DNA from: Gymnogyps californianus
Lineage: Eukaryota > Chordata > Aves > Accipitriformes > Cathartidae
Assembly (NCBI RefSeq): GCF_018139145.2
Contig: NC_059481.1
Span: 8,668,368 to 8,732,367 of the forward strand
Reading direction: 5' to 3'
DNA: 64,000 bases
Below are positions 40,001-52,000 of this stretch, one piece after another. The notes beneath the pieces are model-generated. The model was given only the letters and a program-made list of their open reading frames with translations, made no database searches and was not told the DNA's origin. Within the stretch, counting starts at the first letter, position 1. Each line of letters begins with the position of its first letter. Made by a program: the position numbers and the translations under genes.

Positions 40001-43000
40001 CATGAAGCAGACACCTGATAAAGAATGTTTCAGGCAAAGAACAACAAAGCTATAAGCAATCATTTAAAAAGAAAGCCTTAAAACCACTTAATGGAAAAAC
40101 ATTGGGCAACCATCCCTACCTATGCATGATATCATTTTACACTTTGAAAACATTCTGTGCAAAGCTTCATATCCTGATAATCAGAAGTTTCATAATTATG
40201 TATTATTGGGGTTTTTGTTTTGCTGTTTGGATGCATACAAACAAAAACCCCACACCTGATTTTTTGAGAGTAGAGAAAATACAGAAGCTAGATAGGGACA
40301 TGACTCAAAACTTTTTTGTGTTTGTTTGCTTCCAGGGCTGTACAGTTTCTTTGATAGTTTCATCGCAGCTCCTCCCCTGCATCTGGATAAAGGGATTACA
40401 TACAAGTTTCCATCTTCCTTATAACCAAATGAATAATCACTTTGATTGTTCAGAGGTTACTAAGGCGCCAGACACTGAATTCATAAATCCGTACCCTTTA
40501 CCCATGATCATTCATTTTTTATGAGATGGACAGCAGAATACCAGCAACTACCAAGATCCTTTGTGCCTCTGAAACACCAGCAGAATTGTTCAAAGTGCTG
40601 TTTGCAGAGTTCTGTATGAAAATTATGACCAGGTTCCTTACTTTTAGAATATCATAAACACACTCCTAAGAAATGCTTTGAAGGATTTTTTTTCCCCTCT
40701 AAGAAAGACCTACAAATTCAGACCAATGGGTTTGCAGCTGGAGAATCACCCATGGCACTTACATATTTCACAGACGAACAGAATTAAATTTACATCATAA
40801 TGGGCAGTACACGCAGGACTAAGTATGCACAAAGCCAGACTGGTTACATGTCTCTTCAACAATGCTAAACTTGCCTGTTGTCTATATTTGCACAAGCCTC
40901 CCAAGATGTCTTTGTCACTTCTCTTTCAGAAGATTAAAAGAATCTCCATCATCTGTTGAGTGTTCCAGTTCTACTATGTGCTACTTTAAAACACGGGATA
41001 TTGCTTTTACCCCCTCCTTATTCCTCCTTTGCATCACAATCCCCAGGCAAGCACCTGTTAAAATTTCAGTATTTCTTGCTTGATTTAAAGCTGTGTGAAC
41101 CAACAGCTATACAAATAACTGGTCTCATATTTCTTTAGTCTTTTTCCTTGCTGTTCTACTCCAGCTATGCTTACCTTCTACTCCCCCTTTTCTCTGGTTG
41201 GTAACTCTTAATTTCCACTCAATGACCACTTGTTTCAGGGTTCAGCATATGCCCTGACAAAAAAGGGCTAACCTGATGCAGTCTCCTCTTAGAGGAAGGT
41301 TACAATCAGAAAACTTTGCTCAATGCAGGGTTGAGAGGTGGATGGGTTGCTTTACTTGTTGACTATTTTTTTAATACACCTTTGCCTCTAAAGGAGGCCT
41401 TGCTGAATGGCTCAGTTCTCAAATTGCTCCACAGAACTGCATCACTAAGTATGCATCGAATATACTTTCTGCCAGTTTGTCTCCTCTCTTAAGCTACTTC
41501 CACCCACCTTTGTTTATTTTTCTCCCTTCAGTGTTTCTGCCTTGTCCTCTATTCTTCCTCTGTCACATCCTCTCTCGCCCATGTTTCCTCTTCCACAAAT
41601 CCTGGATTTTCCACATCCCCACGGACTACAGAACATTTTTTTAAGTCAAATACTTTTCATTGTTTTCCTCTATGTCCCATACATATCCAGTCTCAGAACT
41701 CAGGTATTTTTCTGAGAAGGTCCTCACCTGTCTCCACTCTGGTCTGCAGTGAGGCATCTCAGTGATGATAACAGAATAAGTAAATACATGCAAGTATTTA
41801 GGAGCAAGTAAATACTGTAAAGCTAACCAGAAAAATGCTTGAAGATGAAAGGTTTCGTTACATTAGTTAACCATTGCTGTTTAAGGTTGTCCTGGTTTCA
41901 GCTGGGATAGAGTTAATTTTCTTCTTAGTAGCTGGTACAGTGCTGTGTTTTGGATTTAGTGTGAGAATGATGTTGATAACACGCTGATGTTTTAGTTGTT
42001 GCTAAGTAGCACTTATCCTAAGTTAAGGACTTTTCAGTTTCCCATGCCCTGCCAGCAAGCAGGTGTGCAAGAAGCTGGGAGGGAGCACAGCCAGGGCAGC
42101 TGACCTGAACTAGCCAAAGGGATATTCCATACCATAGAACGTCATGCTCAGTATATAAACAGGGGGGAGTTGGCCAGGAGGGGCGGATCGCTGCTCGGGC
42201 ATTGGTCAGCAGGTGGTGAGCAATTGCATTGTGCATCACTTGTCTTTTCTTGGGTTTTATTTCTCTTTTTTTTGTTGTTATATTCCTTTTCATTACAATT
42301 ATTATTATTATATTTTTATTATTTTTATTATTATATTGTATTTTACTTTAGTTATTAAACCGTTCTTATCTCAACCCACAAGTTTTACTACTTTTTTTTT
42401 GATCCTCCTCCCCATCCCACTGGGAAGGAGGAGGAGCGAGCGAGCAGCTGTGTGGTGCTTAGTTGCTGGCTGCGGTTAAGCCACGACAAAGGTCAAAATA
42501 TCAGCCAGCTCCAGAGTACAGGGAAGTTCTCACTCCCCACCTGGCTATGCACTTGCTGTACTGGAACAAGCGCACTTTTTGTCCCAAATTGTGCTCAAAA
42601 TCCCTTCTAATGTGAGCTGCTGATCTGAAAAGGCAGACTTAGCTTAAGCAATTTGTGAATATTTCTTTGTACCTATAGTCAGTTATATGACAGTCCAAGG
42701 TAACAGCAAGAACACATCATGTTGATGCATGTGAATACCACAGCAGCTTCCAGGAACATGCTTTGTCTATGTTGCAGCAACAGTCATGTTGCACTTGGTG
42801 TGATCACACAGCATGTACTAAAGAACGCAGACTGTGTTTATTTAATTAATAAATATTTAAAACAGAAGCCTACACCCCAAGGTTGCAAAAGTCTTGATAA
42901 TTGCCATGCATCCTGTTTATGTCTCTGTCCCAGGAAGTAGCACAAGTAGCATGAAGCAGGTGAAGCAAAGACACTATAAAAACAAACCCTAAATATGAGT

Positions 43001-46000
43001 TGTTAGCTGCTTTTTGTATTGCCCATGGTTTTATTGGCATTATGTAAATAACACTGAGGGATTATTTGCTTCCTAATCTTTCTCCATCAGTTTTTGAAAT
43101 GAAAGTCAGATACCCCTATACTTCGTACTTTCTCCCTGCCCCAAAATTGGAAGCAGAAGCACAGAAGAGGTAGCTTACTTTGAGGAGAAAGGACATCAAA
43201 TGTAATGATTAGCATAATTCTGGGTTTAGTACTCTCATGCCCTTAAAATTTTGCTAAATCATGATCTTCTGTTTACCTACACCATCTAAAAACTCTTCTT
43301 TTAACCAGAACTGTATCAGTTAAGCTAGGCTTTATCTTTTACTCAACTGCCACATTCCAGAGGTTTCTGAAATATCCAGTGTTGCAGTTCAACCCCAGCC
43401 AGCAACTAAGCACCATGCAGCTGCTCGCTCGCTCACTCCTCCTCCCTCCCAGTGGGATGGAGAGGAGGATCGAAAAAAAAGAAGTAAAACTCGTGGGTTG
43501 AGATAAGAGCAGTTTAATAACTAAAGAAAAATACAATATAATAATAAAAGTAATAATAATTATAATAATAATTATAATGAAAAGGACTATAACAAAAAAA
43601 GAAATAAAACCCAAGAAAAGACAAGTGATGCACAATGCAATTGCTCACCACCTGCTGACCAATGCCCGAGCAGCGATCCGCCCCTCCCGGCCAACTCCCC
43701 CCTGTTTATATACTGGGCATGACGTTCTATGGTATGGAATATCCCTTTGGCTAGTTCAGGTCAGCTGCCCCGGCTGTGCTCCCTCCCAGCTTCTTGCACA
43801 CCTGCTTGCTGGCAGGGCATGGGAAACTGAAAAGTCCTTAACTTGGGATAAGTGCTACTTAGCAACAACTAAAACATCAGTGTGTTATCAACATCATTCT
43901 CACACTACATCCAAAACACAGCACTGTACCAGCTACTAAGAAGAAAATTAACTCTATCCCAGCAGAAACCAGGACATCCAGTTATCTTTTGCTTGTTCAC
44001 TCTTTATACAAGGAACAAGAACATTCACATTGTTACTTAGGTTACATATTTTTTGTTCAGTAAAATGACAAATTTATAATATTGAGCTCACCAAGGAAAG
44101 TTACTGTGCTCTGACAAAAGGTAGCTATGTTTTTATGTTTTTTCATATTCCTCTACAGCCCATGAAACTTATGTTACATTTAGGGATGTTTCATATATAA
44201 ATAGTATTAAAATAGGGAAAATATGCAAAGACATAGACATGAGTGTTCTTAAATTCATGACACTAAATAAGAAGCATCGTTTAAAACATTCCAACTTTTA
44301 AGCTCCTTGAAATGTAGAATTTAGGTGCCTATCTCAAAAAATATAAGTGACAGGCATTATACAAAGTCATACCTAATCTACGAAATCTGTACACAGAACA
44401 GCAATGTTTATACACTAAGAAAATAAGGTACAACAAATACCGCAGTAACCACAGAAGTCAGTGGAATTCTTTCTGTGGTTTTCATATAGTGCTGTTTTTA
44501 ATGAAGGTATTGCTTAATTAGCACACATCAAAAATCAAGCAATCAGTGCTGGAGAGGCTGAGAAACAGTAACATCAACTACCTGTAGCAGATGAACCACA
44601 TTTGTTATGACACAACTTCTGCTATGCTGATGGGAGTGGGCTGGCAGCAGCAGATCAGCAGAGAAAATAGGCACTGTCCTAGATTCAATGTGCACAACAG
44701 CCCCGTGTTCATTGCACTCATATTGTTTGATGCAGGCCTGACACAAGTTTCTGCTTGATTCTCTTCATCAAATACAGGAGCAAATTCCCCTTCTGGCTTC
44801 TTTACAGCCCACTTTTTTGCTGGGGAAAAAAAATGTTTGCTAGGCTTCTGTATTCCTGCTTAGGAAGCAAAAAGTTTCACCTCTTGGTTGTGATGCTTTA
44901 AAAACATAAGAAAATCAAAGAGTTTGAGGATATATACAGCCAGAGTACCAATTAGAGTTTAAGACTAAACACTGCTCAAACTCTGCTGAAAGCCACAAAG
45001 ACAGGAAAGTGACACAAATTTCTAGAGTGTTACCTCATTTTCATTGTCTTGTCCATGTGTCCAAATGAAAAAGAAAAATCTGTCTATACATATCTCCATA
45101 TGCCTAACTGCAGCTTCCAATGACACTTCCAAATTTAGCCATGACAGTGAAGAAAGGGATTGATGGATAAAAATAAGCCCAATACCAAACAGGGACAATA
45201 CAATTGTCTGGTAGCCCTTTATTATGCAAGACGAGGCAGGCTTCAGGACATGCAGATTTTGCATACAATCTGACAAGCACAATATTCCTTTGTACTTCAT
45301 GGTGAAGTAAACAGCCTCACGCTACTGTCATCCATTGTCTATCATTAACAGAAGTAATGGAACAAAATCAGGATAGTTTTAGATTCTCTCTACCTAAAAT
45401 GCTAACAATTCAGAGATATTTAACAGTAGTCTTTTAGCCTGTAAAAAGCAAACAAACCAACCCATCAGCCTCTACTTGTGACTTCAGTTCTCATATGCTT
45501 GTTTCAAGGTATCATAGCCTAAATATGAATACAAAAATCCAACCTGACACACTGGAGCACAAGCTGTCTCCCCCTTCAGTTTTTGAGACCAACTTCTAAC
45601 CGTGTACCATCTGCCAGCCCTTCAACAAAAGACAGGGAGAGGCCATCCTAGTACAGTAATGCCTGCAGCAATTTTGTTGCAACAAAACTGCCCAGCTCCA
45701 TCACTTTGTTTTAATCTCTTACACTGGTTCATTTTTATTTCATGGATGGATAGCAATAAAAAAGTCAATCTAGAAACTTAATGCACTGATACAGATTTAA
45801 TGAAATACAGCATACATTTTCTGCTAAACTTGGACTACAATGAAAAAGGCTAAGCCAACAGCTACTAACATAACCAATAAACAATCAGTTCTGATCTGAC
45901 ATTAAGTTCCAAAACAAGTTATTGGGAGGATCAGCACTAGCAAGAGCTTCCGTGCAGTTCACTAGCTGATTTTGCAACTGAAACATCTCTTAATGGTACT

Positions 46001-49000
46001 GAGCCCTAGAAAGATACAGAAAAGTAACAAATAGTCAGTAAGCCATCACTATGTCACATTAGGGCAGCTCAAAATCACCTCCTTCTAATGAAAGATTTGA
46101 AAGAGGAGATTACAACCAAACGTCATGCCATGGTATATTTATAGTTTTCTGACATTCCCTTTGACACAGCAAGGTCTCTGTTCTCCTCCCTCACCAGCAG
46201 CAGGCAGAGGCAGGGAAGGGTCTGTCTCTCTCCAGCACTTGTTCTGCTCAAACAGGAGAGCGCCTGGCAGCCAGGCTCAGACTGCCTGATCTGCCTGAGC
46301 ACTCCAGCATAAACTGTACAATCCCACAGATTATCCCTGCAGTTCATTTCCATAAGTCACATGAATATATTTTAAATAACAAAAACATTTTCCATGTTCC
46401 CATTTTCTTAATAGCATTTAAAGACAGCACAGAACTCTAGATTCCAACGAGACCTGCTTTTAAATTTGATTCTTGGTGAAGCTGTATTTTTTGACCTTAA
46501 ATTGTAAAGTGCAAGGCAGAAAACTGAGCAATTCCCTACTTTCTGTCTATTATCCCTATTTCCAAGAAGGGGGCACAGTTCTCATAGGCCTGTGCGAGGA
46601 TTATCTAGCATTTGTAAAACCTGTTATTCTCAATGTGCTTTAAGCAGTTTCATTAACATTGAGTCAATTGAACATGCGTGCATCAGCAGAGAAGCAGAGA
46701 TACCTGATCACTGCTTTTAGGAGATGCTTTTTTTTTTTCCTTTTTAATTAAATTTTGCAGTAAAAGTATCACAGCATGACTAGTCAAGAGTCCTGTGTGC
46801 ACTGTAAGTTACTGCGTAACTAATTCAAATACATAAAGCAATACATTACATAGACAATAAAAATCTACAGGTAATACATTACGGTCTTGTTTTAGAGACA
46901 TGAGGAAAAAACAGTTCATGATCAGTGACTTTTTGTAGCTGCTTCTATACACCATGACTATACAATATGTAGGGCTATTTTTTTAATTACACAAAGACCG
47001 TAAAACACAAGTAGATGGCACAATTACTCTGTGTTTTTTAATTGCTATGAAATTGACTAATTAGATCCCATCTAGCTCTGAAGGCTCTATGTATGCTTTC
47101 TACAAGTCTTTAAATTGTGTAAAAGTACTGAACTTTAGAAAACTATTCAGAATGTACAATAATTAAATTACATACCATTTTTTTGGTCTCAACTAAAAAG
47201 GACCCATCTCTTAAAAATCACTGTGCAATATACTGGAATGTAAGATGAGCCCAATACTGTATTTATTACCTTTCATACCCTCTCCTTAACATTCTCTGCT
47301 ATAAAACCCACTTGCCTTTAACTGTATTATGGGGGCAATACAGCTCTCATTAAATACAAGGTCCCACAGAGAAAAAAAATTGTTCACATAAGAAAGTCAC
47401 TACAAATTGTCCAAGCCCTAATCATACTTCTTTCTTATTATTACACTACTCAGCACAGTAAAGTGAGTAAGCCATGAGTCAATATCTATCCTCCTCAAAA
47501 ACAAACTTACGTTACTCTTAGGGCAATGGGCCTATATGCTTAGTCCAGGCTGAGGGTTTCTGCAATCAGATACAAACTGACAAGAGACTGACAGAGTAAG
47601 TGGTGTGGGAAGCTACTCTAAGTGCTACAACTAAACCCCTCTGTACAAAATGAATTATTACTATTTAATGGTGGCCCAAATTTAGTTTGTATTAAGGCCT
47701 CTCTAATCCATTCTGTAAGTAACATTTATAGATTCTCAAGGACCTATCACTCTGCCAGAGCAGTGTATGAAAAGCTAAGTGTATACAAGATTCCAGCACA
47801 AGAAATATTCTTATCAGAATAAGGAATCTTTATCTTGACTATTTTACTTTGCATTTATTTTTATTGCTTTAAAATATTTGTCTTTCTGAGTCATTTTACA
47901 GTTACTTTCGCTTCTGAGTACCACTAAGAAATTATTTCAAATAAATCCTATTGTTGTTTTGCTTCCTATTGTCATATTGCTATTCAGACATTGGGTCTGG
48001 TAAACTTAGCCAACTTCTTGTTTGATTTCGGTTTATCAAAGTGTAAATGTGGTGAAGTTGTGGAGCCTGTCCAGCTTCCCTTTTTAGTCTCCATTCTTAA
48101 GACAAATTAAACATCACCTATTGCTCTGAAACAGCTCTTAAAGAACAAGTTCTGCACCAAAGCAGCTGTAAGATTTTTTTTGTGTGCATGCTACTTGCTT
48201 CTACAAAAAAATTGCCCTTCTGAACCCTTCCATGCACATGACCTTCAAATCACTTTCACTTCAGAGCAATCTTGAATTCTTTGTTTTGTATTTCTTGTTA
48301 GTACATCACCCATTACCAATACTAGCTGACACAGCCAACCATCTAAGTCCCAGGCAAGCCAGCTCCCATACACATTAAGACTCAGATCTTGCCCACTGTT
48401 AAGCCTACATGAAACATAAAATCCCCTTCAGGTGAGGATCAAGATCCTGTTTAATGCAAGACCCTGCTCTTGATAGCAGTTTCCTACTCTTTAATACATA
48501 AATATTAAATAATCAAGTCTTAAACATACCTCACAAATCACCTACAATCTCTGTGCTGTTCCTCCACTACTGTCCTATTTTACATGCAGTTTTGCTATCC
48601 CCAACTCCAAGGCTCAGGCTCAAAGCTCACAGCTGACTTGCTCAGCTTCCACATGTTCTTCAGTCTTCCAAGATGACTGGGCTTTGGGCTCCCACAACAA
48701 CTGATATCAGCTTCTGTGGATGGCAAGATTTACTCTTCGTTTATACAGAATTTAACTTTGATTCTTAAAACTTACGTTTTTCTTTCTTTCAGGTTCCTTT
48801 GCTCCCTGTTCAGGCTGTGAGCCTTCATCAGGTGGTACTGTTAAGCGTAACCTACAGACATTCATCTGAAAGAAAAACAAAGGTTTGCTTTTAGATTTAA
48901 GCGTTACAAAAAATTATTTTAATAACTTGCTTTACAGAATGAACTGTACTAACACTCAAGTTTTAATTTACTATTTTCTACCTTCTGCCACATAGCTGAC

Positions 49001-52000
49001 AAAAGATTATTTTTTAAAGGTTGGAGGGGTTTTTAGCTAGCAAGAAATAATTCAAGGGCATCCCCATAATTACATACCTGAAACAGCAAAAATCCTTTTC
49101 AATCAACATGTTCTTATTACTCATAAATGACATTGAGATAACAGAAAAATGAACATCATTTTCTAGTTTCTCAGTTTTGTTTGCAGATTTGGCATACTTT
49201 TAATGTTCAAAGGGGATTATTGAGAAACACAAAGTGTATTCTGGAGTGAATGCCTCTTTTCTGTTCGGTATATATCCAAGTATTTGATCCAAGGGTACCT
49301 CAGTACTGCAATTCCACTGAATGTGAATAGAATATTATTGAAATCTGATACATACAAGTTGTTTGTAAAAACTAAGCTTCAAAATACTTCAGAGAAAATT
49401 TAAGAGGTATTGTTTCCTATCTGATTTCAGAAAAGCCATTCTCTTGCTGAGGAAACAGGCCAATAGGGTTGATACCTTTCTATGCCCAATTGCAGTTTGC
49501 CTTGCTTTTGGCTGAGAGATCTTTGGTGGAATTATATTTTTAAAGCAATGCATTTCATACAAAAAACTTGGTTAAAACTTTCAGTCTTAGTCCTATTCAT
49601 GAGACATTTTTGTGGAAAACAACTGTAAGTCCTAAACAGAGCGTAGCAAATGATGAAATGAGAAATTTGTCTGTCCAAATTTGAAGCTGCACAATACTTC
49701 CTCATGAAATCCCAGCTGTCTGTGGACAACAAACAGGGCTCTTAAAGCTCTTCCTCAAAATGTCTAAAATATCTCTTTCATGATTACTGTGGGCCATCAC
49801 CACTGTTCTTCTATAGCCCAGCTTCTCACCTGATCTAGATCTCTCTAGTTTCTCCTAACTACTTACCTCCAGTCATGCTGAATGTGTACCTTCTCTCTGA
49901 AATACACCTTTCCATTGCACTTGCCCAAGCTCACAGCTCATGTCTTGGTCATTACAGCACTACCTTTTGCCTTGAAAATGGCAATCATGTTCTGCTCACA
50001 GGCATTCAGAGCACAGCAGCAAAGTCCTTTTCATAGACCCCAAATTTTACCATTTTATAATTCACTTCTTCCAACTGTCTCTCATGTCAATTAAGCTACC
50101 TTGACTTCACGTTCAAGGCTCTTTACAATACAACCTCCTCAGAGTACCACTATTCAGCATCATGACAAGGATTCCCGTTTTCCCTGTTACCAAACAATAG
50201 ACCTTCTTCAACTTTTCAAACAAGCTTTAACTTTTTCTTCTTCCCAAGTAAAAGCAATTGGAAGAACTATCTGCAAATATCTGCAGCAACTTCACTATTT
50301 TTCTTCCAGACTTTCTTTAAATCTGTTGAGAAAACAAATCAACAGCGTTTAGACTACTGGTATGCTGTCAACTGTATTAAAAAAATGCTACTTTGTATTG
50401 CCTTCCATCTTCCTCTCTCAGTTTGGTCTTTTAGGTCTGCAAGGCCTTCTACCAATAAGGAACAGTGTCTTGAGATACAGATAAAGTTCCTATAAAATAC
50501 GTGAGCTGTGCCTGTATTATAAACAATGGGAAAAAAAAAAAAAGGTGTCTATAATAAGATCAAGGGGAAATACAACCTACTCTTTAGACACATCTGTGGA
50601 GGCTACTTTTTGTCCAGTGGGCTCCTCACCGTTAATTCATCATTCAGCCGTACGCTAGCAAATCTAGAACAAGAAGCCACAGAGAAAGTGACATAAACCC
50701 CCCCAAACTTAGTATAAAAGCAGGTTATGCTTTCATATTTGCTAAAGAATTCTGAAACAATGAAATGCATTTTTAAATGATGAATCCTTGCACATTGACT
50801 TTTGATACTAATTGACTGCTATGTTTGTTCTTCTGAGAACACCAGACTCTCCCCGTATACTGCAGAAGCTGGAGGTGCTTCCTGCTTACAAGTTAGTTTT
50901 CAAGATATATTAATAATAAACTCCTCAACTTTGGAGCTCATCGATTCATAAGGTAATTAATACCACCTTTTCTCACCTATTTAATTTCCATTTCCCCCTG
51001 CTCTTTCTTCCTATTAGCTTAGCAAGGCTCTTTCCTCTTAAAAAATGCCTGTTTACAACAAGAAGGGAAAGAGAGTCTGGCATTCCTCCATGTAGGCAAA
51101 CAAAGAAAGACCAGACCCATAAAAAGGAAATAGAACTGAATTTGTGCTGTGCTGTGCAGGAAGTGATTTCAAATGAAGGAAAACTGGACTAAAAGGAATG
51201 AAAGGATTGTTAGGAGATAACATGAAAAATACCTCAACCAACCAGAAACAGATAATGACTGGCAACTCAAAGTTAGGAGAAATGGAGTTGTGTATGATTC
51301 TCTGAAGCTGGCAAATGGCTTCCCTGTTAGTATAGGACTAATTATAGCCAACATACTTATAGATTCACAGTACAGTGATTGTAAATAAGTAATTATCTCT
51401 GCACCTGTATACCAGTTAGTGAATCATGACTGCCTGTCACATTACAGCAACTGATGTGTTACAGGGTTACTATGAAGGAAATCACAGAAGCCCAGTACAG
51501 ATGGCAGTCAAATCATAACAACTAGGTTGGAAATATAAATTAATAACAGTAATTTGTTGAGACTAAACCCACTGTACAATCAAAGGGTTGTTATAATTTA
51601 AACTGTTTTTCTTGCCCTTTTCTTTGCACATTGCCTTCTCTATTGCCCCCCTGAATCACTTTTTTACCCCCCACTTCCTCATTTCCACGCTAGCTCCTTA
51701 CTTTTAAAACACCTCAAATCAGTATCATATTTTTGGCAGTATTTCTGACACAAAATAAAGTTTTAATGCTTTACTTTGCAGCCTGTTGCATGGAAATGCC
51801 AAACAGAGGGTGGCATTGGCAATCATCTAAGGATTCCAGCCTTGAAGTCATGCCCAGTGAGGCTTGTACAGCAGTGGCAAAGTACCACCCAATTCCTTGC
51901 TAGGACAAACTTATACAGGCTGTACTCTTGCTATTATTTATAACAACAGGACTTCCTCAGCATCCCCGGGGAAAAAGCAGCAAACATATAAAGTAGCCAT

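Larger units (their letters stand above)
38054..48775 (-). other. MYZAP intron 2 (10.7 kb), with two solo LTRs
   Basis: A large intron, donor AAC|GTAAGT. It carries two solo LTRs of one subfamily in opposite orientation (41888-42488 and 43380-43976). No other exon, gene or repeat is recognised in 38054-41882, 42494-43374 or 43982-48775; the plus ORF at 40102-40524 and the minus ORFs at 45022-46353 look like chance. Confidence 0.75.

Noticed and set aside
42018..42293. Conserved ORF also present at 43577-43939 (91 and 120 codons, near-identical)
   Set aside because: Both are antisense readings of the same LTR subfamily; the similarity comes from the repeat, not from a protein.
41888..43976. 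A single full-length provirus bounded by the two intron 2 LTRs
   Set aside because: The LTRs point in opposite directions, each has its own 5-bp duplication, and the 0.9 kb between them shows no retroviral genes.
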